64,000 bases of DNA from assembly GCF_048418805.1 (NCBI RefSeq), contig NC_132781.1, forward strand, positions 26,981,771-27,045,770, in the 5' to 3' direction. A program made the position numbers and the translations under genes. This document shows, piece after piece, positions 40,946-52,118 of the stretch. Positions within the stretch are counted from its first letter, which is position 1. Each line of letters starts with the position of its first letter. Under the pieces are notes generated by a model, which was not told the origin of the DNA, made no database searches, and saw nothing but the letters and a program-made list of their open reading frames with translations. This stretch comes from Vulpes vulpes. Its lineage: Eukaryota; Chordata; Mammalia; Carnivora; Canidae.

Positions 40946-41079
40946 GACATTTTATTTGTTTTCTTTGCATTCCTGGTGAAACCTCCTTATATCTCTAATA
41001 ATTTGGTAGGGCAGTTTTTAATACAAATTTGCATATAAACCTTTTATCGCCCCCTCACCATCCCCCAAGGAGAAAAAAA
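40946..41079. other. Single-copy DNA
   Basis: Short unassigned stretch. Confidence 0.3.
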
Positions 41080-42050
41080 GTTCTTGGAGTCCTTTGTGCT
41101 CCTGTTCCACCCTTTCCTGGCCCACTGAATGGCCATCCTCCTGGGGGCCCCCTTATTTCTCATCTGTGCTGGGAACTCTGTTTCCTCAACCTGGTGGCTC
41201 TGTTTGTCATGATTTAGTCCTTCATGTTGACCAAGTACAGCTTCTGGCAGCTCTTGAAACAGGATCCATGGGAGATGAAATGTTTGAGTCTATGACTATC
41301 TAAAAATATCTTTATTCTCACCTCACACTTGGTCGATAGTTTCACTGGGGGCAAGAATTTTAGACTGAAAATAATTTTTAGTCAGAATGTTAGTATGCTG
41401 CTTCCTTATTTTCTGGCTTCCAGGTTGCTGTTGAGAAAGTCCCAAACTAGCTCATGGTGGTAGTGGTGGGAGACAGAGAGAGAAAGAGAGAGAGGCCCAC
41501 ATAGAAACTGCAGTGTGTCTTTCATAACTTAGTCCTAGAAGTGACTTACTGTTGCTTCTGTGATGTTCTGTTGACCACACAGACTGACCCTGGTCCAGCG
41601 TAGGAGGGCATAACATAAATGTGGGTGGCAGGAAATGGGGATCCTTGGGCGCCATCTTGGATCTCAGCTATCATAAGGTCAATGTGTTCTTTATATGGAT
41701 TTTCAAGAAGTCCACCATTTACCATGCACCACGTTCCAGGCTATTTTTTTTTTTTTTTTTTTTTTTGCCTCCAATCCTTTTTGCCTTTCTGTAGGTCTGA
41801 GGTGATGAACTGGTTTGCTTCTTATGATCTCTTTCTCTGGCACTCAGCTTTGACCTTTCTCTGCCATGTCATTTTTCATTCCTTTATTCTTCTCTATTTC
41901 TATATGTCATGGTTTGACTTTACAGATAACTTGTAGCCTCATTAATACGGAGTTTATGTTCCTGTATCTTGCTCTCTTTATTATCTTGGGATGAGTTTTG
42001 AGAAGGGAAGACAGGGGGTAGGAAGAATTTTTGTTCTACCATTTGGAATC
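41080..42050. mobile_element. Old LINE-like region (HAL1/L1M type?)
   Basis: CATGGGAGATGAAATGTTTG, ATAGTTTCACTGGGGGCAAG, GAATTTTAGACTGAAAATAA, TCTGGCTTCCAGGTTGCTGT and GAGAAGTCC-like text resemble a mammal-wide LINE pattern. A 24-T run lies at 41743-41766. The family and strand are uncertain. Confidence 0.45.
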
Positions 42051-42547
42051 AGAAGTCTTTCCAGGAAATCCCCAGCTAGTCAGTCCAGTTTTACTCTTCT
42101 TCATGTACCTTCTATACCCCCATTCCACCCAGGATTTATGAATTTTCAGTTCAAAAGCCAATAATTGACTCATTTGTTCTCTGTATTTTGCTATGTGATC
42201 CCTTCCTGGAGATGGTTAGCATAAAATGAATGCTCAGAGTTGTGAAGAGAGGACAAAGGGTAAAAGAAATATATGGCGTTGGGGTATCCTGGTTATTCAT
42301 CAAAATGTGTTATTCTGATATAACAGCTAAAGATTAGAAAAATTAAAGATCAGGAACATTGGAAACTTTAGAGAGAAACTGGGCACTTAGTCATGAGATA
42401 TGCTTTCAAATTTAAAATGTAAACCACAGGAGAACTCCAGTTGGAATGTTAGGAATGAAGAGAAGGAGAGTCTGGCAAGTTAACTCTGCAACTCCAAGAA
42501 ACCTTGACACACCAGCATTTGATGACTTGGGCAAAATCTAGCTGATG
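42051..42547. other. Single-copy DNA
   Basis: AT-rich, nothing recognised. Confidence 0.35.
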
Positions 42548-42710
42548 TGATCATTGGGTTGGTCCACTCACTTTACAAATGGGGAAATTGAGGTTAGGGA
42601 AGGCAAGGGACTTGACCAAGGTGGCTGAGTCAGTTAAGAGCAAAGAGGGAATCTGAACTTTGGCTTTAGCTTTGGTGCTTTTCTCACTGTACCAAGAAGA
42701 CTTTGACATT
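42548..42710 (-). mobile_element. MIR
   Basis: CACTTTACAAATGGGGAAAT, TGAGGTTAGGGAAGGCAAGG, GACTTGACCAAGGTGGCTGA, GAATCTGAACTTTGGC, CTTTTCTCACTGTACCAAG. Confidence 0.85.
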
Positions 42711-42896
42711 TTAATGGCATCCCTCCTTTCTTTATAATTTGGGAATGGTTTTGACAATTATCTACCTACCTCTTTATTTCTGAAGAGCAAGAACATAATT
42801 TTTACTGATATCCAGATGGCCTTTTCTCTGCCATCAGCCTTGATAATGGCAGTTCTGTGCAGGGAAGAAATACAGAAGTTTGGGAAGGGCTGTTTA

Positions 42897-43101
42897 TTAT
42901 TTTTTTATATATATATATTTTTTTAATTTTTCTTTATTTATGATAGTCACACAGAGAGAGAGGGAGAGAGGCAGAGACACAGGCAGAGGGAGAAGCAGGC
43001 TCCATGCACCGGGAACCCGATGTGGGATTCGATCCCGGGTCTCCAGGATCGCGCCCTGGGCCAAAGGCAGGCGCCAAACCGCTGCGCCACCCAGGGATCC
43101 C
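42897..43101 (-). mobile_element. Young SINEC_Cf with perfect TSD
   Basis: Antisense SINEC_Cf ending CGCTGCGCCACCCAGGGATCC. A perfect 15-bp TSD GGGAAGGGCTGTTTA lies at 42882-42896 and 43102-43116. The tail holds a short (TA)n at 42907-42918. Confidence 0.97.
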
Positions 43102-43204
43102 GGGAAGGGCTGTTTAGAGGTAAACAGTCGTCCTTATGTCAGGACTTCGCGGAGCCTCTGCCCTGTCAGTCTACACTGGACGTCTCCAAGAGATGTACAG
43201 TCAG

Positions 43205-43810
43205 TCTGTTAATCTACTTGGGTTGCCATAACAAAGTCCCCCAGACTGGGTGGCTGGAATCAGGTGATTTATTAGTCTATAGGCTGGAAGTCCAAGATAA
43301 AGTTGCCATCAGGATTTGTTTCTTCCAGGGCATTTCTCCTTGGCTTTTGGATGGCTACTTTCTTGCTGTATCTGTCTTCAGGTGGTCTTACCTCCATGTG
43401 TGTGCCTTGATGGTATCTCTCTGTATCCAAATTTCCTCTTTTTATAAGGACACCAGCCAGATTGGATTAGGCCCATTCTAAAGCCCTCATTTTAACTTTT
43501 TTTTTTTTCAAATGTTTTATTTATTTATTTGAGAGGGTGAGAGAGAGAGAGAGAGAGGGCACGAGCGAGCAGAGGGAGAAGTAGATGCCCCGCTGAGCAG
43601 AGAGCCTGATATGGGACTGGATCCCAGGACCCTGAGATCATGACCTGAGCTGAAGGCAGATGCTTAACCGATTGAGCCACCAAGGCTCCCCTCATTTTAA
43701 CTTAATCACCTCCTAAAAGCCCCTGTTGACAAACGCAGGCACATTCTGAGCTACAAATCAGGGCTACAAAACATGAATTTTGGAGGGGATACAATTCAGC
43801 CCCAAACGCC
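43205..43810 (-). mobile_element. MLT1/MST-type LTR split by a SINE
   Basis: Antisense LTR: CTGTTAATCTACTTGGGTTG, CCATAACAAAGTCCCCCAG, TTATAAGGACACCAGCCAGA before the SINE; CCTCCTAAAAGCCCCTG and AACATGAATTTTGGAGGGGA, ATACAATTCAGCC after it. Confidence 0.92.
43499..43688 (-). mobile_element. Older SINEC in the LTR, perfect TSD
   Basis: Antisense SINEC with a GA tract at 43541-43557. A perfect 15-bp TSD CCCTCATTTTAACTT lies at 43484-43498 and 43689-43703. Confidence 0.95.
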
Positions 43811-44050
43811 AGTGTTTCCCTGGCTTAGTGTGTGGTGTAGTCCTTCACAGTATTGAGGAATCTGTGGTTGAGGGGACATTCTACAGGAAATGGTGCTCTC
43901 AGGAAACACAACAAGCAGGCTGCAGCTGAGAAGGTGCAGGAACTAGTACCAATGTCCAAAGTTTGATATGACTGATCTTGTGATGAAAATCAAGAGCATG
44001 TGATGGTGGGTGTCTAGGGGAAGGGATAGAGCTGACTAGAAAGAGCAGAT
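43811..44050. other. Single-copy DNA
   Basis: Nothing recognised. Confidence 0.3.
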
Positions 44051-44228
44051 TTTTTTTTAAAGATTGTATTTATTTATTTATTCATGAGAGACACAGAGGG
44101 AGGCAGAGACATAGGCAAAGGGAGAAACAGGCTTCTTGTGGGGAGATGGATGTGGGACTTGATCCAAGGACCCCAGGATTGACTCGAGCCAAAGGCGAAT
44201 GCTCAACCGCTGAGCCACCCAGGCATCT
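44051..44228 (-). mobile_element. SINEC
   Basis: Antisense SINEC, TTTTTTTTAAAGATTGTATT to CTGAGCCACCCAGGCATC. Flanks GAAAGAGCAGATTTTTT and GAAACAGCAGCTTTTT give a diverged TSD. Head-to-head with the next SINE. Confidence 0.92.
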
Positions 44229-44252
44229 GAAACAGCAGCTTTTTAAAATTTT

Positions 44253-44447
44253 GGAGCACCTTAATGGCTCAGTGGTTTAAAGGTTGGTCTTGGGCTCAGG
44301 TCATGATATCAGGGTCCTGGGATGAAGACCCATGTCAAACTCCCTGCTAAGCAGGAAATCTGCTTCTCCCTCTCCTTCTGCCTGCTGCTCCTCCTGCTTA
44401 TGCTCAGTCTCACCCTCTCAAATAAATAAATAAAATCTTAAAAAAAT
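44253..44447 (+). mobile_element. Diverged SINEC
   Basis: Sense SINEC with a worn head (GGAGCACCTTAATGGCTCAG), CTTCTCCCTCTCCTTCTGCC, tail CTCAAATAAATAAATAAAAT. Confidence 0.88.
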
Positions 44448-44458
44448 CAGAAAATTTA

Positions 44459-44461
44459 AAT

Positions 44462-44500
<39 letters not shown>

Positions 44501-44502
44501 TT
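44459..44502. repeat. (TTTA)n microsatellite
   Basis: Eleven TTTA units directly after the SINE tail; likely length-variable. Confidence 0.95.
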
Positions 44503-44829
44503 AAGAGTATGGGGTGGCACATAGAATGGAAGGCAGGACTCTGGGAACTGAGCGCCTGCTTCTCTGTCTTTCTAGGCCTCTGATGTCTACCTCTTTCTGC
44601 TTGGCTTCATTTAGTTTTACTCCCGTTCCCGAGGGAAACGGCTTTCTCCATGAACCATCCCCATCTCTAAACAAGAGAGTATTTCTTGCAGATCCAACAG
44701 AAAAAGTTACATTGTGGGATTACACTGTGGAGAGATATTTGGTTCTTTTATTGGCTGCAGGCTAGATATAATCCAGAAGTGGCGAATGAAAGAGTATGGG
44801 GCAACCAAAGGTAGAAAGAGCCTTATCAT
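44503..44829. other. Single-copy DNA
   Basis: An 83-residue frame (44514-44765, plus) has no recognised features. Confidence 0.35.
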
Positions 44830-45487
44830 GTTGTGGTGATACTGGAGGAAGGACACAGTGATCTGACCCCACGGCTTGTGGAACTGTACACGGAAGAGAA
44901 GTCTCTTTTGCTGTGTATGTTGTGTGAGTCAGGGCATGTTCTGTGTGTTCTTTTAGGTAATGGTCTCTCAGGAGTAGCCACAAGAGAAGACCCAGGAGAA
45001 GCTCAGGAAAATGAGGTTTATTATACTCATGCATCACAGAAGTAGGAGGCATGCCATGCAGGGCCAGATGGGGAAGCACTAGTGTTAGTCAGGAGGTGGA
45101 AAGGCAGGAGCGAGAGGAATGCCAAGGCCTTGGCGTTTATAGGAGTTTCCAAAGGCAAGGCAGGGCAGGGTAAGTAAGCAGTGGAGGATCAGCTAGTTTA
45201 ATGATTTTGATGAGCCCCAGGCTATAAAGCTGGCCCCTAGTTGCTAGGTACCTGGCCCTGGGATGAATAAAAACATTGCCTCCTGGGGTGCATGGTCAGA
45301 CAGGAGGGGTATGGCTCTGGATAGGTTAGTTTGCATATCAGAGGCATATTCCTGGCTGTCTTTTGCTCTCTCTAAGATTTGGCTAGGTGAGGCCCAGGGT
45401 GAGCTCTGGTAAGAGAGGATATAAAGGCAACAAAGTTCTGGGTAATAGGTCAAAAACACCTTAGGTGCCGAAGAGTGGCCCTTGACA
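44830..45487 (-). mobile_element. Candidate solo LTR of an endogenous retrovirus
   Basis: On the minus strand the order is that of an LTR: a TGTCAAGGGCCACTC start (from 45487), a TATAAACGCC promoter-like box near 45139, an AATAAA signal at 45018-45023 (TATAATAAACCTC), and a C/T-rich end with CA termini possible near 44830-44930. No gag, pol or env sequence flanks it. The left boundary and TSD are not resolved. Confidence 0.5.
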
Positions 45488-45539
45488 GAGGATTTGCAGC
45501 TGAGTGGTGGAGGGTCAGCACTTTGGATCTTCCTTCTTT

Positions 45540-45620
45540 TTTCCTTTCCTTTCTTTTCTTTCCTTTCCTTTCCTTTCCTTTCCTTTCCTTTCCTTTCCTT
45601 TCCTTTCCTTTCGTTTCCTT
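45540..45620. repeat. (CCTTT)n pentanucleotide tract
   Basis: About 15 CCTTT units with small breaks; a pure pyrimidine/purine tract of about 80 bp. It explains the KGKER-type repeats in an open frame on the minus strand. Confidence 0.96.
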
Positions 45621-45753
45621 CCACTTTTGGGGTTCCTGCCTTCAGAATCCCCCTGGATCCTGTCATGCTCAGTGGCTCTTGGAGAACACTATGCCCATCT
45701 TCCTTTGTGTCTGAGAGTAGGTGGCCTCCATCATTCATCTACTCAACAGTGTT

Positions 45754-45934
45754 CCTTTTTTTTTAATGTTTTATTTATTTATTCATGAGAGACACAGAGA
45801 GAGAGGCAGAGACATAGGCAGAGGGAGAAGCAGGCTCCTCATAGGGAGCCCGATGCTGGACTTCATCCCGGACCCAGGGTCACAACCTGAGCCGAAAGGC
45901 CGATGCTCAACTGCTGAGCCACCCAGGCGTCCCC
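45754..45934 (-). mobile_element. SINEC
   Basis: Antisense SINEC, TTTTTTTTTTAATGTTTTATT to CTGAGCCACCCAGGCGTCCCC. Confidence 0.93.
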
Positions 45935-45945
45935 ATGTTCTTTTG

Positions 45946-46125
45946 TTCTTAAAGATTAATTTATTTGAGAGAGAGAGAGAGAGAGAAGGGGCAGAGGGAG
46001 AGAGAGAAAATCTTAAGCAGACTCCCCAGTGGGTACAGAGCCCGATACAGGGCTTTGTGTCACCACCATGAGATCATGACCTGAGCTGAAATCAAGAGTC
46101 GGATGCTCAGCTGACTGAGCCACTG
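45946..46125 (-). mobile_element. Older SINEC, head truncated
   Basis: TTCTTAAAGATTAATTTATT, GA tract 45969-45984, GATCATGACCTGAGCTGAAA, stops at CTGACTGAGCCACTGA, without the final CCAGGCGCCCC. Confidence 0.9.
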
Positions 46126-49100
46126 ACGATGGTATCCAGGAATTTTCTGAGAGTAGATTGTCTCTTTGGCTCTGTGGGAGGTTCTGGGAATATAATTCTG
46201 ACCCTTAACAACATGTGGTCAAATTAGAAGGCAGGTGAGGTCTAGTGGTCCTGTTCAGTGAGGTGCGGAGTGACTATTAGTCTTCTTTGGGCCCCATTGC
46301 TATTTTCAAACCATTTCTCATTCATCCTCACAGAAAAATACCTTTCTTCTCCAGGGTTGTCTTCATCTGGACAAAAGGCCAAAACAGCTTTAGAGAGCAG
46401 TTGTCGATGGGCTGGGCTTCAAAGGATGGGCAGTTCTTCCAGCTGAAGAAGATGGAGGAGTGACTAAAGGGCCATAGAGACAGAGCAAGGAGCGGATCGT
46501 TAGAATTTTAGGCTGCTGGGTACAGCTCTGTTTCCTTTGGTATCCAATGAGATTACCCTCCTGGTGCCAGAAAAATGCCCCAGGGCCCATCCCCTGGAGG
46601 AATATTTTCCGGCTGAAACTTTGTCCATCTACTTTGCAGAGTTGAGTCTCCTAGTAACCCTTTTCTAGGCAATTTTGTCCTCGAAGGCAGCAGAGAAAGA
46701 AATCAATGAACTGCAGGGGTCCACTTAGCATTAGGGCCGATTTCAGGTGGGAAAAATACAAGGATAAATGTCTTTGTGCGAAGTGGGGTTCTTTTTCATA
46801 ATTGTGTTTGCATAGGTGGCTCATGGCTGGAAGATTTCCCTCTGGAAAAGGTTGAGTCTTTTTTTTTTTTTTCAATGATACCCAGAGGAAGTGTAATTCA
46901 CATGAAGTCTGTAGGCTCACTCAGTAGTTTAACCTGTTTATAAAAGCAGATCTTAAATAAAAAAAAAATAACAACACAGCTTGATATTTTCTGAGTTGTA
47001 TGGTGGTTGATCACCCCTAATTTCAGGAACACTGATGCGGTATGCAAGAGAAGAAGCCTTTGATTAGATTTAAATGGACATCTTGAATAGAGTCTAAAAT
47101 GGGAAAAGAAAGCAGAACTGCCCTTTGATTCTACAAAAATAAAACCAATTTGCCTTGAAAAAACTTATCTCATTTTCTTTCTCTTTTCATATTTGCAAGT
47201 TAAATAGGATTAAGTCCCAATCAGCCATTCATTACATACTTGCCAAATATGTAGACTGAGACCTGGCTGAGTGTCAGATCTACTCATGGCCAAGTTGAGT
47301 GTCAGGTGCTTTGATTTATAGGGAACTTCAGGAGCTGCTTGTGGCGTCATCTTTTCCTACTCAGATAATGTGTTTTCCCCCCCCTACCCCTCATAATTTA
47401 GAACTCCATCTCTCACATCTATAGACAGCAACATAACTTTTGAGAATGCAGAACATGACCAAAGATATTGGAACGCTTAACATGAGGCAACATAAAAGGA
47501 ATACATAAATCCAAGATATCTAAAATCAATGGCTCCTCACCAAGTTCTAATATTTACATTTTGATAATTATTTTAACTTCTATTTCAGTTTTGAGACCCT
47601 ACAGAATGAATACTTAGGGTTTTTCTTCTTTGCCACCGTGGATAAGATGTTTTGAAAATGAAGAATCTGCTTTTGTGGTGGCCAACTTCCGGTGATAGCA
47701 GAGTCCTTCCCTACCATGGTCACCTGGGGACAGAGATGTCAGAGTAGATTAAGTGTTTGAGAGACTAAAGGAGATTTCATCAGCCTCTCTGTGTGCCTTC
47801 AGAGCATGGTCAGATAGTCTTTATTGGATGGAAATAAAAATGTCTCTCTTTTTAAAATTTTTTTTTGGGAATGAGAATTTTGGCTAAAATAAGGCAGGAA
47901 GACTTCTATGCTGAGGACTTGGTAAAGGGAAACACCAGGGATAAATGTATGTACATAGCTGGTTCACTGTACCCAGAACTTGTTCTCTGTATTCATAACC
48001 TGTGACTGCCCTAAAGGGACAGATTAAAATTCAAAGCATACAGATCCTTGGCTGTTTGATTTCAGACACAAAATTGGAAAGGGGCTGATAAACATACAGA
48101 GCACGCATCCCTCTCTCATTCCCTCTGTGTTCCATTACACTGGGCTCAGCAGAGGCAGGACCCTGTCAACTCTGGCTGAGAAGGGTCCCCTCTTTTTGCC
48201 CTGATGGCAAGAGTCTGGTTGTTCCAATAGAGTTTCCTAAACCACCTCTGTTTTTCCAGTGTTTTTGGAACAGAGGAAGTCTGGTGGGGCCTGGGTGGGA
48301 GCAAGCTCACATTTATTCCGTTACCTTTCCATGGGCTGGCGGGGGTGAGGGGAGCAGGGGAGGCTTACTCACATGAGGATATCCCACATCCCTTTTGGGA
48401 CAATGGCCATGTGGTCACGAGACTCACAAGACCTTAGTGATAAGTAACACCATTGACATGGTGACTCTGTCCTCCATGATTTCTGGGATGTGGCTGAGGT
48501 CTTTCATTGGTCAGATTCTTTCTCTTTCCCTGCCTGCTATTTAATTCTTGACTTTTGGAGGCCAAGACTCAACTCCACGTTTTCTTAAATAGGCACATTT
48601 TACATTACTTATTAAAAGCTCAGACATCAGGCTTAGATTTCTTGTCTTGCCGGACAATGATTGTTTTAGGTCTAAGATTACAGGACGACATTCATAGAGT
48701 CCTGAGATCAAGCTGTCTCACCCATGTGTTGAGCTTCGTGAATGCTTGGAGGAAATGGACAGCTCTGCTTTGAAGGACAGAGCAGCTGGCAGCATCAGAT
48801 TCTGGGCCCTGTTGGTGTCTTTTACTATTCTAGGCTGTCAGCTGTAGGGCAAGGAAGTGGGGATTTGTGATTAACAATTCATGGAGTTCTCATTCTTAAC
48901 GATTAGGCAGCAGTTTATTATTAATGATTCCCGGGTGTTCCAAGCACTAATAAAACTAATGATCACTTTGAATATTAGCAGAGTTGTGTGTCCCTTTTAG
49001 AGATGGATGGTTGTCAAGTATGTATGCCTTAAAGCGAGGGTGTAGCCCAGACTGACTTTTTGGAAACTGCTCTTTCTCCTTCTAAGAGCCTAGATTTGTG

Positions 49101-49165
49101 CCCTGGGATCTTGGCCCCTTAACTACATATAGCTAATGGAACCATAGGTGGATCCTAACTCAGGG
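46126..49165. other. 3 kb repeat-poor block
   Basis: No SINE, LTR or clear L1 in 3 kb, unusual here. It is mixed AT-rich and balanced (for example 46640-46860 and 47680-47830). Short poly-T runs lie at 46859 and 47862. No exon with splice signals and a recognised protein was found, but the lack of repeats suggests constraint or chance. Confidence 0.45.
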
Positions 49166-49765
49166 AGATGATTATTAGATTGTGTCCCTACCAAAATTCA
49201 TTTGTTGAAAGCCTACCACCCAGTGTGTTAGTACTAGGAGGTAGATCCTTTGGGAGGTAACTGACCTTAGATGAGGCCCTGGGGGTAAAGCCCCCATGAA
49301 TGGGATTCATGCCCATATAAGAGTTACAAGAGAGTTTGCTTCCTTTCTCTCTGCCATGTGAGGATCCAATGAGTAGTTGGCCTTCTACAACCCGGAAGAG
49401 TGTTCTCACCGCAGCCTGACCATGCTCACACCCTGATCTTGGACTTCCAGCCTCCAGAACTCTAAGATGGAAATTTCCATTGTTCTAAGCCACCTAGTCT
49501 TTTTTTATTTTTTTATTTTTAAAGATTTATTTATTTATTCATGAGACACACACACACACACACACTCACACAGAGGCAGATACATAGGCAGAAGGAGAAG
49601 CAGGCTTCTTGCAGGGAGCCTGATGTGGGACTTGATCCCGGATCTTGGGATCACACCCTGAGCTGAAGGCAGCCGCTCAGCTGCTGGGCCACCCAAGCGT
49701 CCCTAAGCCACCCAGTCTATGGTACTTGCTAGAGCAGCACAAACTGACTCAGACAGGCCTCTGCG
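49166..49765 (+). mobile_element. MLT1/MST-type LTR split by SINEC
   Basis: GATTGTGTCCCTACCAAAAT, AGTACTAGGAGGTAGATCCT, CATGAATGGGATTCATGCCC, GATCTTGGACTTCCAGCCTC, TTCTAAGCCACCTAGTCT, then after the SINE TATGGTACTTGCTAGAGCAG. Confidence 0.93.
49501..49702 (-). mobile_element. SINEC with TSD
   Basis: Antisense SINEC with a (CA)n stretch at 49548-49565. TSD CTAAGCCACCTAGTCT (49485-49500) and CTAAGCCACCCAGTCT (49703-49718), 15 of 16. Confidence 0.95.
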
Positions 49766-50424
49766 ATGCATGGAGTCAATTCATTATTTCTATTGGTAAG
49801 TTGAACAAAGCCTGTGGAGACTGGCTGGATGAGGTGGTATTGGGCAAGGAAAAGTCACACAGTGTTGGGGTCAGAGCTGGTGCCAAGGCCAGTCAGGCCC
49901 ATGGGCAAGCTGAAATGGGGGTAGAGACTTTACAGCTGGTTTTTGAGGAACACGAGCCAAGAGAAGCAGAGCTGCAAGAGCACATGATCCAGAGGGAGAG
50001 TTGAGACTATCACAGCTGAGGACTCTCTGTGGCCTAGGTTCCTGTCCCTGGATGCTCACCTGCTTATTGTTGTTGTCCTGCAATGACTCCATCTAGTTTG
50101 AGTGGGTTTCTCTTCCTGCAAGCAGATAACCCCTGACCAGAAGAATGGCCTGTGATAGCCAGAGGTGACTCATCACAGAGCCAGGGATAGTCAGTCTCAG
50201 TGAGAGGATATGCAGCTTCCAGGTGGGCAAAAAATGCTTTGGTGCTGGAGTGCACTGTTGGTGCCATGAAATCAGGGCAGGGCATGTCTGGCGATTGTCC
50301 CTCTGGGCACAGGTGTTCTGTGGAGAGCAGGGAAAAGAGAAGGATGGGAAGTTACCATGGGTCTTTTGGGTGCCAGGAACTGTGTAAGGTGCTTTGAATG
50401 TGTGTCTTCCTTTGTCTTTTTATG
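49766..50424. other. Mostly single-copy DNA
   Basis: Weak L2/MIR-like text at 50370-50420 (GTGCCAGGAACTGTGTAAGG). Otherwise unassigned. Confidence 0.35.
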
Positions 50425-50994
50425 GTTACAGTAGGTTGAATAATGGTCCTCCCTAATATGTCCACAACCTAATCCCCGGAATCTGAGTAATTTTGCAGAT
50501 GTGATAAAGTTAGTGTAATCAAAAGGAGGCAACCAGGTCAGAGGCAGAGGAGAAGGCAAAGTGATGAAGCAGAGGTTGGAGTGATATGCTTTCACAGTGG
50601 AGGAAGGGGTCATGAGCCAAGAAATACAGCCAGCCACTAAAAGCTGAAAACCTCAAGGAAATGGATCCCTCCCTGAGAATCTCCAGAAGGATCCAGTCCT
50701 GCTGATCACCTTGACTTTTATTTATTTTTTTATGAACTTTTAAAATTTTAGTTCCAGTAGAGTTCACATACAGTGTTCTATTAGTTTCCGGCGTACGACA
50801 TTGTGGTTCAACACTTCCATACAACACTCAGTGCTCATTAGAATAAGTGTGCACTTTAATTCTCATCACCTAGTTCCTCTACTGCCTCTACCTCCCCTCT
50901 GGTAAGCATCGGTTTGTTCTCTGCAAGTGAGAGTCTATTTCTTGGTTGCTTCCCCCCCCTTAACTTTGCTCATTTGTTTTGTTTCTTAAAGTCC

Positions 50995-52118
50995 ACATAC
51001 AAGTGAGATCATATGGTATTTGTCTTTCTCTGACTGCCTTATTTCACTTAGCATCATATTCTCTAGCTCCATCCATGTTGTTGCAAATGGCAAGATTTCA
51101 TTTTCTTTTTTTTAAAGTTATTTTTTTAAAGATTTATTTATCCATGACAGACATGCAGAGACACAGGCAGAGGGAGAAGCAGGCTCCTCACAGGGAGCCC
51201 GATGTGGGACTCGATCCCGGATCCTGGGATCATGCCCTGGGCTGAAGGCAGACACTCAACCGCTAAGTCGCCCAGGCGTCCCGAGATTTCATTTTCTTAA
51301 TGGTTGAATAATATTCCATTGTGTATGTATATCATATCTTTATTCATTCATCTATCAGTGCGCACTCGGGCTGCTTCCATAATTTGACTGATGTAAATAA
51401 TGCAATAAACAGAGGGGTGCATGTTTCCCTTTGACTTGGCGTTTTTGTATCTTTTGGGTAAATACCTAGTAGTGTGATTACTGGATTGTAAGGTAGTTCT
51501 ATTTTTAACTTTTTGAGGAACCTCTGTATGTTTTTCAACAGTGGCTGCACCAGTATGCATTCCAAACAGCACAAGGGGGTTCCTATTTCTCCACATCCTT
51601 GCCAACATTTGTTTCTTGTGTTGTTGATTTTAGCCATTCTGACAGGTGTGAGGTGGTATCTCATTGTGGTTTTGATATGTATTTCCCTGATAATGAGTGA
51701 TGTTGAGCATCTTTTCATGTCTTTTGGCCATCCGGATGTCTTCTTTGGAGAAATGTCTGTTCATGTCTTCTGCCCATTTTTAAATTGAATTATTTGCTTT
51801 TTGGGTGTTGAGTCTGATAAGTTCTTTATAAATTTTGGATACTAACTCTTTATTGAATTTATCATTTGCAAATATTGTCTCCTGCTCAGTAGGTTGCCTT
51901 TTAGTTTTGTTGATTTTTCCTTTGCTGCAGAGAAGCTTTTTATTTTGATGTAGTTCCAATAGTCTATTTTTGTTTTTATTTCTCTTGCCTCAGAAGACAT
52001 CTCTAGAAAAATGTTGCTATAGCTGATGTCAGAGAAGTTACTGCCCGTGCCTTCTAGAATTTTTACGGTCTCTGGTCCCACATTTGGGTCTTTAATTCAC
52101 CTTGGATTTAATCCACCT
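50995..52118 (-). pseudogene. L1 ORF2 C-terminal remains, frame-broken
   Basis: On the minus strand, a REIKTKIDYWNYIKIKSF frame (51842-52081) and a second frame (51344-51718) with STSLIIREIHIKTTMRYHLT, WQGCGEIGTPLC and LKKLKIELPYNPVITLLGIY are the C-terminal part of L1 ORF2, after the reverse-transcriptase domain. Frameshifts, stops (after ALIDE) and a SINEC at 51108 break it. Non-functional. Confidence 0.93.
51108..51283 (-). mobile_element. SINEC inside the L1, perfect TSD
   Basis: Antisense SINEC ending CGCTAAGTCGCCCAGGCGTC. A perfect 15-bp TSD AGATTTCATTTTCTT lies at 51093-51107 and 51284-51298. Confidence 0.97.

Noticed and set aside
45244..45738. 164-residue minus frame with KGKER repeats
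   Set aside because: The repeats are a translation of the CCTTT microsatellite, and the rest lies in a candidate LTR.
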